From the NCBI GenBank assembly GCA_026415395.1, contig JAOAHD010000007.1, forward strand, positions 496,001 through 560,000: a stretch of 64,000 nt of DNA, written 5' to 3'. A program made the translations under genes and the position numbers. This DNA is from Candidatus Binatia bacterium. GTDB lineage: Bacteria; Desulfobacterota; Binatia; HRBIN30. Below, piece by piece: positions 43,758-54,162 of this stretch; position 1 is the stretch's first letter; each line of letters starts with the position of its first letter. The notes under the pieces are model-generated. The model was not told the DNA's origin, ran no database searches, and worked only from the letters and a program-made list of their open reading frames with translations.

Positions 43758-45827
43758 ATGACCCACCACACCAACCGATTGGCAAAGGAAACGAGCCCTT
43801 ACTTGCGCCAGCACGCGCACAATCCCGTGGATTGGTACCCGTGGGGCCCCGAAGCCTTCGAGCGCGCTCGCCGCGAAGATAAGCCGATTCTTCTCAGCAT
43901 CGGCTATTCAGCCTGCCACTGGTGCCATGTGATGGAGCGCGAGTCGTTCGAAGATGAGGAAACGGCGCGGCTGATGAATGAACTGTTCGTGAACATCAAA
44001 GTGGATCGAGAGGAGCGCCCGGATGTCGACCACATCTACATGACCGCGGTGCAGCTCCTCACCGGTCGCGGAGGTTGGCCCTTGACGGTGTTCTTATGTC
44101 CCGACGGGCGGCCGTTTTACGGTGGAACTTATTTTCCGCCGGTGGATCGTCACGGCTTGCCCGCCTTTCGCCGCGTGCTCTTAGCGGTAGCGCAAACCTA
44201 TAGGGAAAAGCGCGGCGAGGTCCTCAAAACAGCCGATCAGCTTGTACAAGCGCTGCAGCGAGTGGAAGTGCCGGAAGCGAGCGATGCAGCGTGGGGGCGG
44301 GAGCTCCTCGATCATGCTGCTGCTCGACTGTCCGCGCTCTACGATGCGCAGTACGGCGGATTGCAAGGGGCGCCGAAGTTCCCCAACGCCTCGGTGTTCG
44401 AGTTTTTGCTGCATCATTTCTTGTTGTCTGGCGACTCGCGCTATCGCGACATGGTGCTGCACACGCTCAGGAGCATGGCGCGCGGTGGCATTTACGATCA
44501 GCTCGGGGGTGGGTTTCACCGTTACTCGGTCGACGAGCGCTGGCTCGTGCCCCACTTTGAAAAGATGCTGTACGATAACGCATTGCTCGCCAGCCTCTAC
44601 CTGCACGGGTTTCAAGCCAGCGGGGAGCCGCTGTTTGCTCGGATTGCGCGGGAAACTCTAGATTACTTGGTACGTGAGATGCGCTCTCCGGAAGGAGGTT
44701 TTTACTCCGCGCAAGACGCGGACAGCGAGGGCGAAGAAGGCAAGTTCTACGTCTGGACGCCCCAAGAGGTCATGGACTTGCTCGGCCCAGACGTCGGGGC
44801 CCTTGCCTGTCGTTACTGGGGGATCAGCGAGGTGGGCAACTTCGAACACGGCCGCAGCGTGCTCCACGTTACGTTGGATGTGGGGCAATTAGCGAAGTTG
44901 TTCGGGCGGCCGCCGGAAGAGGTGGCGCGGGCGCTCGAGGTTGCCCGTCAGCGCTTGTTTGCCGCTCGTCAGCGGCGTGTGCCGCCCGCTCGCGACGACA
45001 AGATCCTGTGCGCATGGAACGGCTTGGCAATTTCTGCCTTTGCCTTGGCTGCGGAGGTGTTGGGGGAGGAGCGTTACGCCCAGATTGTGCGGGATGCGTT
45101 AGGGTTTATTGAAGAACGGCTTTGGCTCCCGAGCGGTCTCCACAGCACTTACGCGGAAGGCATGGCGAAATACCCTGCCCACCTCGACGACGTGGCGTTC
45201 TTGTGCGCCGCGTACGTGGATGCGTTTCAAGCCGTGCAGGAGCTTGCTTACCTCGAGCGCGCTGAACGCTTAGCCAACGAGCTGCTGGAGCATTTTTGGG
45301 ACCACGACCGGGCTGGTTTCTACTTCACCAGCGATCGTCACGAGCAACTCATCGTACGCAGCAAGCCGGCGTTTGATGGCGCCATCCCCTCGGGAAATTC
45401 CGTGGCTTGTCAGGCGCTGCTGCGCCTGGCGCATTTGACCGGAAACGACATCTACGAGCAACGCGCCAAGGCGTTGCTCGATGCCTACGCGGCCACCATG
45501 CGCGTTCAGCCTTCCGGCTTTGCGAACCTCCTGAGCGCAGCGGCGATGTATCTGACTGGGCCCTGCGAGGTGATCGTGGCGGTGGCGAGTCGCGGCAGCG
45601 GCGACGAGCTCGCCGGCGTGGTGCGCGCGCGCTACCTGCCGCACCGGTTGCTGGTGGTCACCTGGCCGGGTGACGGGAAGAATCGTTTGCCCGTCGTGGA
45701 GGGAAAATCCCTTGCCGAAGGCAGCACCGCAGTGGCCTACGTTTGTAAGGGGTTTACGTGTTCGGCACCGGTCAGCGCCCCCGATGCCCTCGCTGCCTTG
45801 CTTCCGCAGCCTGGTCAGCTCGCGTAG
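43758..45827 (+). CDS. Thioredoxin-domain (DUF255, YyaL/SSP411-type) protein
   Basis: A 689-residue member of the YyaL family: N-terminal thioredoxin-like domain with CHWC (53-56) in the signature [16 protein letters not shown], followed by a large six-hairpin (alpha/alpha)6 barrel like N-acylglucosamine 2-epimerases, with conserved [15 protein letters not shown] and [11 protein letters not shown]. The molecular function is not settled. It starts [20 protein letters not shown] as in the family, so ATG 43758 is firm. There is no signal peptide. Confidence 0.93.
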   Translation: MTHHTNRLAKETSPYLRQHAHNPVDWYPWGPEAFERARREDKPILLSIGYSACHWCHVMERESFEDEETARLMNELFVNIKVDREERPDVDHIYMTAVQLLTGRGGWPLTVFLCPDGRPFYGGTYFPPVDRHGLPAFRRVLLAVAQTYREKRGEVLKTADQLVQALQRVEVPEASDAAWGRELLDHAAARLSALYDAQYGGLQGAPKFPNASVFEFLLHHFLLSGDSRYRDMVLHTLRSMARGGIYDQLGGGFHRYSVDERWLVPHFEKMLYDNALLASLYLHGFQASGEPLFARIARETLDYLVREMRSPEGGFYSAQDADSEGEEGKFYVWTPQEVMDLLGPDVGALACRYWGISEVGNFEHGRSVLHVTLDVGQLAKLFGRPPEEVARALEVARQRLFAARQRRVPPARDDKILCAWNGLAISAFALAAEVLGEERYAQIVRDALGFIEERLWLPSGLHSTYAEGMAKYPAHLDDVAFLCAAYVDAFQAVQELAYLERAERLANELLEHFWDHDRAGFYFTSDRHEQLIVRSKPAFDGAIPSGNSVACQALLRLAHLTGNDIYEQRAKALLDAYAATMRVQPSGFANLLSAAAMYLTGPCEVIVAVASRGSGDELAGVVRARYLPHRLLVVTWPGDGKNRLPVVEGKSLAEGSTAVAYVCKGFTCSAPVSAPDALAALLPQPGQLA

Positions 45828-46007
45828 TTCGTGCGATCGCTTCATTCCTGGTTTAAGATCGCATTCCCGAATTTGCGTAGGCTTGCAAGCATGCGGCTTA
45901 CTGCCGGTGTGCGGGCACGGGACTTGACGAGAGAGTATCCGGGGTGAGCGCAACGCTTGTGTGCGTGGCATCGGGGGTAGTCCCGCCACAGCGCGGCGGG
46001 CGAGCGG

Positions 46008-46643
46008 TTAGATGAAATCCGCGAGCGGAGCCAAGCGCTCTACCCATTCGTCGGGGATGTACGACACCGTGCCGCCGAACTGCTTGACGTACAGCACGAT
46101 TTTTGCCGTCTCCTCAATCATCATGGCGCGGGTGGCGGCTTTCCGCAGGGTTTTGTCGACGGTCATGAGCCCGTGATTTTGCAAGATGCACCCACGGCTT
46201 TGCTTCAGGGCTTCGTGTACTGCGTCGGCCAATTCCTTGGAGCCTGGCATGTACCACGGCACGAGCGGCGTATCGCGGAGGAAAATCGCATCGGTGTTAA
46301 TCGGGGGAAACACTTGGTTGGTGATCCCAAAGGCCGTGGCCACGGGGGCATGCGTATGTACGGCACCGGTTGTGTCGGGCCGGGCTTCGTAAGCTCCCCA
46401 GTGCATTTGCCACTCGACCGATGGCGGCCGTGCGCCCTCGACGACGGAGCCGTCGCGGCGGATCCGCACTAAGTCCTCCTCGTGGAGGCCGCCCTTGTAA
46501 AGCTGACTGGGTGTAATCCAAATCGTCTCGCCGTCCGCGGCCCGCGCACTAATGTTGCCACCGGTAGCGGTAAGCAAACCGTGGGCGAAGAGCTCGTTGG
46601 TGATTTGGATGATTTGCTCCTTGGCTTCCTGATCAGTCCACAT
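46008..46643 (-). CDS. Class II aldolase/adducin-family protein
   Basis: A 211-residue zinc enzyme of the fuculose-phosphate aldolase type. Features are TGGNISAR at the phosphate-binding start, the zinc motif HTHAP plus a later His in LQNHGLMTV, and Glu in PSVEWQMHWGAYEA. The most likely reaction is retro-aldol cleavage of a sugar phosphate or a decarboxylation. ATG 46643 is preceded by GGAGGG, whereas the longer TTG 46664 frame is less likely. It is adjacent to ggt on the same strand but 60 bases apart. Confidence 0.9.
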   Translation of the reverse strand: MWTDQEAKEQIIQITNELFAHGLLTATGGNISARAADGETIWITPSQLYKGGLHEEDLVRIRRDGSVVEGARPPSVEWQMHWGAYEARPDTTGAVHTHAPVATAFGITNQVFPPINTDAIFLRDTPLVPWYMPGSKELADAVHEALKQSRGCILQNHGLMTVDKTLRKAATRAMMIEETAKIVLYVKQFGGTVSYIPDEWVERLAPLADFI

Positions 46644-46704
46644 GGCCGAACCCTCCGCTGGCAACTTGGACTAGAAGCCCGCGCCAAATCAAGGCGTTTG
46701 CGGC

Positions 46705-48336
46705 TCAGAAGCCGAGGGCAAGGCCGTCTTTGCGGCGGTCCGAGCCACCCCAGTACGCTCCCGTGTGCGGAGCGATCATGATCCCCTGCCCGCCGCCGAA
46801 GCCACCGCGCAGGCGAACTTCGTTGGGGTCGGCAAGTGCGTGGCCGCGCTCCGACAAGGCTTGGCCAAGCGCCGGCTCGAACTCTTCTTCCAACGCCACG
46901 CGGTTTCTTTCGAGCACGTGAAAGCGAGGGCGGTCGAGTGCTTCTTGAATGTTCGCCCCGAAATCGACCAACTGGGAAACGACTTGCACGTGAGCTTGCG
47001 CTTGGTGGTCGCCACCCATGACGCCGAACGACACCACGGGGCGACCATCGCGCAGCAGCATGGCGGGAATGATCGTGTGCAGCGGGCGCTTGCGCGGGGC
47101 CACGCAATTGGGGTGGTTGCGGTCGAGGACGAATCCGGCGCCGCGGTTTTGCAACACCACGCCAGCATCGGGCACGGCAACGCCTGAGCCGAACGGAAAG
47201 AACAAGCTGCTGATCATCGACACGACGTTGCCGCTCCTGTCCGCGGCGGTGAGGTATACCGTATCGCCCTGCGACAACAGCTTGCCGGTAAGAGCATGGG
47301 CAAGGGCCCGCGTGGGTTTGAGCAGCGCGGCGCGACCTTGCGCGTAGTCCTTGCTGAGCAACCTTTGCACGGGAACGGGGGCGAACTCCGGGTCGGCGAG
47401 ATGGGCATTGCGATCGGCAAACGCGAGCTTGACGGCTTCGATGCGAAAGTGATGCACTTCGGGAGCGCCCGGCTCGTAACGGGGGAGGTCGAAGTTTTCG
47501 AGGATGTTGAGGGCGAGGAGCGCAGTTAGTCCCTGCGTGTTCGGTGGCAGCTCAACGAGCACATAGCCGCGATAGCTCGTCTCCACGGGATCCACCCATT
47601 GCGATGCATGGTCGGTAAAGTCTGCCGCCGTGAGCACGCCCCCTTGCTCACCCACGGCGGGAGCGGCTGCGTGGGCAAACGGCCCGCTGTAAAACCAGTC
47701 GGGTCCGCCTTGTGCCAATTCGCGCAGCGAACGAGCTAGAGCCGGGAGTCGCACAATCTCGCCGAGCTCCGGTGGCCGACCGTGGATGGAAAACCATTGG
47801 CGCGCGTGCTCGTCTTGCAGGATGCCGGCATGCAAAATCGTTTGCCATTCCCAAGCGATTACTTCGGTGACGGGAAATCCGTTTTGGGCATAGTCGAGCG
47901 CTCCTTCGAACAGGCGTGTCCATGGCATGCAGCCGAAGCGCGCGTGCGCATCGGCCCAGGCGCGCACGGCCCCGGGCACGGTGATGCTGAGGGGCCCGAT
48001 CAACGGCATTGCCGTGTAACCGAGAGCCTCAAGGTGGTCGGCGGTTAGGCCTTGTGGGGCACGTCCACTTCCATTTAGGGCATAGAGCTTTTGTTCCCCG
48101 GCATGCCAGTAAAGGAGCATGCAATCGCCGCCGAGGCCAGTGTTGTAGGGCTCGACCACGCACAGTGCGAGGTTTGTGGCAATCGCCGCATCGAGGGCAT
48201 TCCCTCCGCTGCGCAGCACTTGCAGCCCGACGCTCGCTGCAAGTGGCTGGCTTGCGCACACCATGCCGCGCTGGGCCAACACGAGGGAGCGCTGGGCGCA
48301 AAATCCAATTCCGAATGGCCGTTGGCTGCGGAACAT
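46705..48336 (-). CDS. ggt: Gamma-glutamyltransferase (Ntn-hydrolase)
   Basis: A 543-residue gamma-glutamyltransferase-family protein. The self-cleavage/nucleophile Thr is Thr359 in GDTVYLTAADRSGNVVSM, corresponding to the first residue of the small subunit in E. coli. Conserved sections include RSGGNALDAAIATNLALCVVEPYNTGLGGD (partial), SGRAP, PPNTQG and GGDHQAQAHVQVVSQL. The N-terminus shows no signal peptide, unlike periplasmic Ggt, so it may be one of the cytoplasmic Ggt-like acylases such as cephalosporin acylase or YwrD types. The start ATG 48336 is 11 bases after proC. Confidence 0.9.
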   Translation of the reverse strand: MFRSQRPFGIGFCAQRSLVLAQRGMVCASQPLAASVGLQVLRSGGNALDAAIATNLALCVVEPYNTGLGGDCMLLYWHAGEQKLYALNGSGRAPQGLTADHLEALGYTAMPLIGPLSITVPGAVRAWADAHARFGCMPWTRLFEGALDYAQNGFPVTEVIAWEWQTILHAGILQDEHARQWFSIHGRPPELGEIVRLPALARSLRELAQGGPDWFYSGPFAHAAAPAVGEQGGVLTAADFTDHASQWVDPVETSYRGYVLVELPPNTQGLTALLALNILENFDLPRYEPGAPEVHHFRIEAVKLAFADRNAHLADPEFAPVPVQRLLSKDYAQGRAALLKPTRALAHALTGKLLSQGDTVYLTAADRSGNVVSMISSLFFPFGSGVAVPDAGVVLQNRGAGFVLDRNHPNCVAPRKRPLHTIIPAMLLRDGRPVVSFGVMGGDHQAQAHVQVVSQLVDFGANIQEALDRPRFHVLERNRVALEEEFEPALGQALSERGHALADPNEVRLRGGFGGGQGIMIAPHTGAYWGGSDRRKDGLALGF

Positions 48337-48346
48337 GGGGGACCGG

Positions 48347-49216
48347 TTATTTGCGCCCAAGTTCTTGCGAGCGGCGCGTGGCGGCCACCACTGCTGCGAC
48401 CAAGGCGTCTTTGAATCCGCGACGGTGGAGCTCACTCAAGCCCGCCAGGGTCGTGCCGCCCGGAGAGGTTACTTGTGCCCGCAGCGCTTCGGGCGGCTGT
48501 CCGGTTTCTTGCATCATAGCTGCGGCCCCGGCGATCGTCTGGAAGGTCAGGCGTGCCGCCAGAGCTGCCGTGAGCCCGGCGGCCACCCCGCCGGCAATCA
48601 ATCCCTCAGCGAGCAAATAGACATAGGCGGGACCACTGCCGCTGAGGCCGGTGACCGCATCGAGCATGCGCTCGTCTTGCACGTCGACAGCGTCACCGAC
48701 TGCCGAAAACATTCGCACGGCAAGTTTGAGATCGGCGGCGGTGGCAAAGCGGCCGCGCACGAGTACGGTCATGCCTTTTCCCACCAGCACCGGTGTGTTC
48801 GGCATGGCGCGCACCACCCGTACCTCTTCGCCGAGCAGATGCTCGATTTTCGTCGTTCCTACGCCGGCGGCGATACTGATGAGCAGGTGGCGCGGAGTCA
48901 CGACACCGCGGAGGTCGTTGAGCACGGTGTCGATGTCTTGAGGTTTCACCGCCAGCACGATCACGGTTGCGCGGTCGGCCACTTCGGGATTCGAGGCCGC
49001 TGGTTGGATTTTCAGTTGCCGTTTCAGCGCGGTGAGTTTGGCTGTGTCGACATCGCTTGCCACGATTGCAGAGGGCGATGCCAGCCCAGCGCTGAGCAAG
49101 CCTCGCATGATCGCACTCGCCATGTTGCCAGCGCCAATGAAGCCGAGGTTCGGTAACTGCTTTTTCTCGGGCTTGCTTCCCGCTTTCGTTCGGCTGTTTG
49201 CTCGCGCTTGCGCCAT
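48347..49216 (-). CDS. proC: Pyrroline-5-carboxylate reductase
   Basis: The last step of proline synthesis: NAD(P)H reduction of pyrroline-5-carboxylate. The 289-residue chain has an N-terminal Rossmann fold with GFIGAGNMASAI after a Lys-rich leader (residues 1-22), VILAVKPQDI, and the C-terminal helical domain with AVTGLSGSGPAYVYLLAEGL and SPGGTTLAGL, the ProC signatures. The start ATG 49216 gives a leader about 20 residues longer than usual; no better Met lies inside. Confidence 0.95.
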   Translation of the reverse strand: MAQARANSRTKAGSKPEKKQLPNLGFIGAGNMASAIMRGLLSAGLASPSAIVASDVDTAKLTALKRQLKIQPAASNPEVADRATVIVLAVKPQDIDTVLNDLRGVVTPRHLLISIAAGVGTTKIEHLLGEEVRVVRAMPNTPVLVGKGMTVLVRGRFATAADLKLAVRMFSAVGDAVDVQDERMLDAVTGLSGSGPAYVYLLAEGLIAGGVAAGLTAALAARLTFQTIAGAAAMMQETGQPPEALRAQVTSPGGTTLAGLSELHRRGFKDALVAAVVAATRRSQELGRK

Positions 49217-49281
49217 GGTGTTTTGCCTCCTTCCGTGCTCGATCTCCTCGCGCCTGACTGGCTTCGGCTCTAGTGGAAGAG

Positions 49282-49983
49282 TTACCTCGCCGAGCGCCGC
49301 TCGCCGAAAATCGCCCGCCCGATCCGCAACAACGTCGCTCCCTCTTCCACCGCCACCGCGAAATCATCGCTCATTCCCATCGACAATTCGTGCAATGGCG
49401 CGTTGGGAAGCTGCCGCTGCCAGTAGTCGCGCAGCTCGCGCAGTTGCCGAAAATAGGGGCGGCTATCCTCGGGCTTGGTGGGCGGTGGGGGAATGCACAT
49501 GAGCCCACACACGCGCACATGGGGGCAGCGGAGCGCAGCGGCAAACAGCGCTTCAAGAGCGTCCGGCGCCACCCCGGCCTTGCTCGCCTCACCGGCAAGA
49601 TTGACCTCGAAGAGCACGTCCACCGAGGTCCGTCCTGCGTCCCGTGCCCGCGCTTCCAAAGCGTTCAACAAGGCAACGCTGTCGACACTGTGGATCAGGG
49701 AGAAAAGCTGCAGGGCAGCTTTCACTTTGTTCCGTTGCAGACGGCCGACCAGGTGCCAGCGCACCGTGCCGTGAACGCTCGCAGCCTTGGCTTGTGCCTC
49801 CTGCACGTAGTTTTCTCCGATGTCTTCGATCCCGGCATCCACTGCCGCCTGCACCGTGGCTGGCGGTTGGGTCTTGGCGACAGCGACGATCCGCACATCC
49901 TCCGGGGCGCGATCAGCGCGAGCAGCCGCTCGAGCAATTTGGTCGCGAATCGCACGGATGCGAGCGGGGATGTCCTGGGTCAT
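49282..49983 (-). CDS. yggS: PLP homeostasis protein YggS
   Basis: A 233-residue PLP-binding protein (PLPBP/YggS) that controls vitamin B6 levels and amino-acid balance. It carries the PLP Lys in VAVAKTQP (Lys37), GENYVQEAQAKA, WHLVGRLQRNKV, the H-SVDS motif and SMGMSDDFAVAVEEGATLLRIGRAIFG (partial). It overlaps the 5' neighbour maf by 4 bases and precedes proC by 65 bases, the same gene order seen in many bacteria. Confidence 0.95.
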   Translation of the reverse strand: MTQDIPARIRAIRDQIARAAARADRAPEDVRIVAVAKTQPPATVQAAVDAGIEDIGENYVQEAQAKAASVHGTVRWHLVGRLQRNKVKAALQLFSLIHSVDSVALLNALEARARDAGRTSVDVLFEVNLAGEASKAGVAPDALEALFAAALRCPHVRVCGLMCIPPPPTKPEDSRPYFRQLRELRDYWQRQLPNAPLHELSMGMSDDFAVAVEEGATLLRIGRAIFGERRSAR

Positions 49984-50579
49984 TCCCCCACTGCAGGCCA
50001 GACGGCAGCCCGGAGCAGCCCGTGGCGCCGCAACAAGCGCGCGACTTCCTCAACCGGCAAGCCGATCACATTGGTCACGGAACCTTCGATGTGCTCGATC
50101 AACATCCGGCCTTGCCCCTGGGCTCCGTACGCTCCGGCTTTGTCGAGCGGTTCGCCGGTGGAGACATAGGCTCGAATCGTCGCGCCATCCAGGTTCTTGA
50201 AGGTCACGAAACTCTCCACGGCAAAGGATTCGAGGACCATCGCACTGCGAGCAAGGCAAACACCCGTGCACACCCGGTGAGTACGACCCGCTAGGCGGCG
50301 CAACATCGCTGCCGCTTCTTCTTCTCCGCTCGGCTTGCCCAAAATGTCGCCGTCGAGTTCCACTTCTGTGTCGCAACCGAGCACGAAGGCTTCCGGGAAT
50401 CGGTGTGCGATCGCCAACGCCTTTTCGCTGGCGAGTCGCACCACATAGTCGTTGATCCGCTCTCCGGTGCGGGGCTGCTCGGCAAGGTCGGCGGGAGCGA
50501 TGGTGAAGTCCACGCCGAGCGACGTCAAGAGTTCCCGCCGGCGTGGCGATGCAGAAGCCAATACGAGTCGCGTCGACAT
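49980..50579 (-). CDS. maf: Maf-family nucleotide pyrophosphatase
   Basis: A 199-residue Maf/YhdE-type pyrophosphatase that hydrolyses dTTP, UTP or modified pyrimidine nucleotides. Signatures are SASPRRRELL (residues 9-18), the conserved Asp70 in GCDTEV, GKP-S, and GAYGAQGQGRMLIEHIEGSVTNVIGLPV. The start ATG 50579 is divergent from the lytic transglycosylase and 66 bases from it. It overlaps yggS by 4 bases. Confidence 0.95.
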   Translation of the reverse strand: MSTRLVLASASPRRRELLTSLGVDFTIAPADLAEQPRTGERINDYVVRLASEKALAIAHRFPEAFVLGCDTEVELDGDILGKPSGEEEAAAMLRRLAGRTHRVCTGVCLARSAMVLESFAVESFVTFKNLDGATIRAYVSTGEPLDKAGAYGAQGQGRMLIEHIEGSVTNVIGLPVEEVARLLRRHGLLRAAVWPAVGE

Positions 50580-50645
50580 GTCGAAACTTTGTTCGCAAAC
50601 TCGGTGGATCGCTGCAAGCGAAGCACTTTGCTAACGCCAGCGCTC

Positions 50646-52700
50646 ATGTGGCGCTTGGGGTTGTTGGCGTTGGCAATCGCCAGTGTCGGTTGCCAGTGGA
50701 CCGGGGCGCTCCGTTGGAGCGACCCCCGGGTGGTGTGGCTGCGCTGGCAGGGAGAGGAAGTCAAGCAGCAAGAGTTCCGCTCGGCTTGGCAGGCGTGGCA
50801 GAAAAAGCGCGAGCGTGAGGCCTACTCAGCGTTCTTGCGGCTCGCGTACGCGTATCCCGAGTTGGCGGATCACAGTTGGTTTCACGCCGGCCTGGCGGCT
50901 GAACGCTTGGGTCGGCGAGGCGATGCCAAGCGAGCGATGGCGCGTGTGGCCGAAGACTATCCGGCCAGTGTGTTCTTCGCTGAAGCCGCAACCTTGCTGG
51001 CGGAATGGAACGAAGAGGCGGGTGCGTGCGAGCGAGCACAGGGCTGGGCTTGGCGCGTGCAATCGTCGGCGTCTGCCCCCGAGCTTCGCCAGCGCGCAGC
51101 CCTGGTGTTGGCCCGCTGCGACGAACGTGCTGGCAACTACGCGGCCGCGGCAAGATCCTATCGCGAGGTGTGGGAGCAGGCGCGAGTTGCCGGCGTGCGT
51201 GAACGGGCACGCCGGTATTTGTCCGCCTTGCGCACCACCTTCCCCACTTTGCAGCCAGCCGCGGGTGACGCATTGGCCGAAGCCGAGTGGGCGCTTCGCG
51301 ACCGCGACTGGCAACTCGCGCGTGCGCTCGCCGAGCCGTTGGCCAAGTCGGCGGACGCCGAGGTTGCGGCGCGGGCCGTCCTGCTGCTGGCGGAAGTGGC
51401 CTATGGTCTCGGCCAGTGGGAGGACGCTCTCCGTGGCTGGTGGGCGGTTGCACGGCGGTTTCCGGACACGCGGACCGCCCCGGCGGCGCTGTTCCGCATG
51501 GGCTCGGTGTTGTGGAACCGAAACCGTGATGCCGCGGCCGACCGTGTGTTTGCCGAGCTCGTGCGTCGCTACCCAGCGTCGGACCAGGCACCGAAGGCTT
51601 TAGTCGCCCGCGCGCGGATTGCTTACACCAGTGGAGACTTCGATCGGGCGCGCACGCGGCTCAAAGAGGGCGAACGCCTCGTTTTGAATCCTGACGCCCG
51701 CCGCGAGATCCGCTGGTGGGAGGGGTGGATCGCGTATCGCTCGGGCGATTTTGCTGCGGCTGCAAGCCATTTCGAAGCGCTGGGCGCTGACGACGAGCGC
51801 GGGCGCTACTGGCTCGCGCGGGCGCGCGAGGCCCTCGGCGAAGAGCGGCGAGCCCATCAACTTTATCGCCAACTGGCGGGAGGGCGCCCGCGTTACTACG
51901 CCTACCTGGCGGAACGGAGACTCCGTGGCCAAGGATCGCTGCCGTTCCGCCTGGCTGGACTCAGTGTGCCCCCGCCAGCGGAGCTGGTTGCAGAGGCGCC
52001 GGCGGGTGCGAATCCATTTCACTTGCTACGCTGGCGGCACTTGTTGGCCGTAGGAGTTGAGGGGTTGGCTCGCAAGGAGCTCCGGGCCGTTACTGGAGAT
52101 GCAGTACCGAGCGATCCCGCGTGGCGGCAATTTCTGATTGCGGCGTGGTCGAAAACCAATGCATGGGCCGATGCCCTCTGGGCGGTGGGCTACTGGCGCG
52201 ACTTTACTGGCGAGGAACGGCAGTGCATAGAATATCCACTAGCGTTTTACCCGTTGGTCGCCGAAGCGGCGCGCATCCAGCGCTTGGATCCCTTGCTTGT
52301 TTGGGCGGTCATGCGGCAGGAAAGTCTCTTCGATCCGCAAGTCTGCTCATCTGCGGGAGCGTGCGGGCTCATGCAACTCTTGCCCAGCACGGCAGCGCAA
52401 GTTGCGGGAGCCGTGGGGCTGAGCCCCGAGGCGATCGACCTGTTCGACCCCGCGCAAAATATCGCGCTCGGCGCGCGCTATTTGCGGGAGCTGCTCGACC
52501 GTTTTGCCGACGACCCGCTCCTGGCGATGGCGGCATACAACGGCGGGGAAGAAGCTGCACGGCGCTGGGCCGCTCGGACCCGTGGCCAGCCGCCCGACGA
52601 ATTCGTGGAAGAGATCACCTACCGGGAAACCCGCGACTACGTCAAACGCGTCTGGACCCACTACCTGCGGTACCAGGCCGTGTATCGGCGCGGGGTATAG
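50646..52700 (+). CDS. Soluble lytic transglycosylase-like lipoprotein (Slt-type)
   Basis: A 684-residue protein that cleaves peptidoglycan strands to 1,6-anhydro products. The N-terminus is a lipoprotein signal peptide with IASVGC (Cys16). The bulk is a superhelical array of TPR-like helices (about 60-530), and the C-terminal SLT domain has the catalytic Glu in VMRQESLFDPQV (near 559), GLMQLLPSTA and YNGG. This layout matches Slt70. The start ATG 50646 is the first that gives the lipobox; upstream in-frame sequence covers maf on the other strand. Confidence 0.93.
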   Translation: MWRLGLLALAIASVGCQWTGALRWSDPRVVWLRWQGEEVKQQEFRSAWQAWQKKREREAYSAFLRLAYAYPELADHSWFHAGLAAERLGRRGDAKRAMARVAEDYPASVFFAEAATLLAEWNEEAGACERAQGWAWRVQSSASAPELRQRAALVLARCDERAGNYAAAARSYREVWEQARVAGVRERARRYLSALRTTFPTLQPAAGDALAEAEWALRDRDWQLARALAEPLAKSADAEVAARAVLLLAEVAYGLGQWEDALRGWWAVARRFPDTRTAPAALFRMGSVLWNRNRDAAADRVFAELVRRYPASDQAPKALVARARIAYTSGDFDRARTRLKEGERLVLNPDARREIRWWEGWIAYRSGDFAAAASHFEALGADDERGRYWLARAREALGEERRAHQLYRQLAGGRPRYYAYLAERRLRGQGSLPFRLAGLSVPPPAELVAEAPAGANPFHLLRWRHLLAVGVEGLARKELRAVTGDAVPSDPAWRQFLIAAWSKTNAWADALWAVGYWRDFTGEERQCIEYPLAFYPLVAEAARIQRLDPLLVWAVMRQESLFDPQVCSSAGACGLMQLLPSTAAQVAGAVGLSPEAIDLFDPAQNIALGARYLRELLDRFADDPLLAMAAYNGGEEAARRWAARTRGQPPDEFVEEITYRETRDYVKRVWTHYLRYQAVYRRGV

Positions 52701-53432
52701 CCTCGCAATGCCCGGATCGCCGATTAGCCGTGAGGGGTCCTAGGTGCGAAAGTCGGCGCTGCGATGTAGGGATGGCTACGGAGGGATTGTGCCGGTGGGC
52801 GCAGACGCACCGTCATGCGATGGTGCGGTTAACTTTCAAGAGTGAGCGAATGGGTGCGCGGGTTTTCGCCGAGCGACTTTACGCCGCGACATGCTTGATC
52901 CTTTCACCGCGTGGAGCCGGACGAGAATCCGGCAACTCTGTGAAGCCGAGTGCCGAGCTGAGTTTCGCTAACTTCGTGGAGAGCCTCGTTGGCCGTGCGT
53001 TGGCACATGCGTGGAGACGCAGATAGTTCATGGACGCGGAACCGCGACCTGACTTTTATCGATGTTCCCGGTGGCCGCTCGACCGGAATCGTCATCTTTC
53101 GCACCACCTCCTTGCCGGACGGCTTCTGGCGGTGAGGGGCGGCCTCGTCATAACTTTGGAAGTTGACACGTGGCCTTCGCTTGGGAGCAGAGACCAACAA
53201 GGCTTCGGTTTCCGCATCAACCCAACCGCCCGTGGGGATCGGTGGGGACCAGAAACGCCCAAAGCATAAGCTCGGCATTCGCGACCACCGCGTTGCCGCG
53301 AATGAGTGGCGTGGATCACTGTGTGCTGTCCAACCCACTGCGCAACGATGCCGTGTGCGGGAACGAAGAAAGCGGCCTAGGGCAGCCGCGCACACGTGGA
53401 GACACATCGAAAGTGCAGCCGCCCGTGCCTGC
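52701..53432. other. Long intergenic region, no supported gene
   Basis: More than 700 bases lie between slt and the marR gene. Frames on both strands are short, Arg/Trp-rich and unlike proteins. One perfect hairpin GCCGGA-CGAGAA-TCCGGC occurs at 52916-52933. It sits 215 bases after the slt stop and lacks a T-run. The stretch could be a remnant of a decayed gene. Confidence 0.4.
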
Positions 53433-53861
53433 TCATGGGCGGCGGGGGCCGCGGGTGGAGACTTTCTCGATGTCCAAGATGTCCATGCGGCGGCGCATGA
53501 ACTGCAATTCACGCCGGTGCTCCGTGGCCAATTGGCGAAGCTTGCGCAGGCCTGCTGGGGTGACGACCACGAAGACTTCCCGCTTGTTGCGGGGGTTTTC
53601 TTTGCGGATCACGTACCCCTGAGCTTCGGCTCGATCGACAAGCTCGACCACGGTGTGGTGCCGGAGCTGGAGAAACTCAGCGAGGCGCGAGATGGTGACC
53701 CCCTCGGTGCCTCCGAGGCCAGCCGCGCCGACCAGCAGCAGGTGTTGTTGGGGAGTAAGACCGATTTTCCGGGCGGCGAGCTCGGTGGCGCGGAACAACT
53801 TGCGCAACGCCTCACGGTAACGGGCCAAGTTCCTCAGTTCGCTCGAAATTTGCGTCGACAC
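53433..53861 (-). CDS. MarR-family transcriptional regulator
   Basis: A 142-residue winged-helix regulator with LTPQQHLLLVGAAGL, the recognition segment TISRLAEFLQLRHHTVVELVDRAEAQGYVIR (partial) and the wing NKREVFVVVTPAGL. The start is GTG 53861. MarR proteins respond to aromatic compounds or oxidants, but no target gene is adjacent: the nearest genes are an unrelated small gene and slt. Confidence 0.9.
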   Translation of the reverse strand: MSTQISSELRNLARYREALRKLFRATELAARKIGLTPQQHLLLVGAAGLGGTEGVTISRLAEFLQLRHHTVVELVDRAEAQGYVIRKENPRNKREVFVVVTPAGLRKLRQLATEHRRELQFMRRRMDILDIEKVSTRGPRRP

Positions 53862-54162
53862 GGGCGCAGTGTTTATCGCGATTCGTTTGCCTACTCAATG
53901 TGGCGCAGGACTTTTGCAAAGGGTGACGGCACGAAAACCGGCGTTCCTCGGCGGCGAAGGCCTCGTTACTCTCGGGGCCCTGGCGGTTCACCGCAGTTCT
54001 CGCCTCGCACGAGGACCTTTCCAGCCAGGTACGACGGCTCGGGTGACGAGGAGTAGAGCCGAGACCCCAAGCGGCGCCCATGCCAAGGACCCTCTGGCGA
54101 CACCGCGTCTGGTGGCTGGCTGCTTTATCTGTTGCAGAATCTGGGAAGGAACGACGCCCCGC
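53862..54162. other. Intergenic region before marR, no supported gene
   Basis: Three hundred bases between the start of marR (53861, minus strand) and the stop of the next small gene (54163, minus strand). I see no gene or RNA here; it should hold the marR promoter. Confidence 0.35.

Noticed and set aside
52904-53512. Minus-strand frame of 202 residues downstream of slt
   Set aside because: Arg/Trp/Cys-rich composition without recognisable domain, and it overlaps the end of marR on the same strand out of frame.
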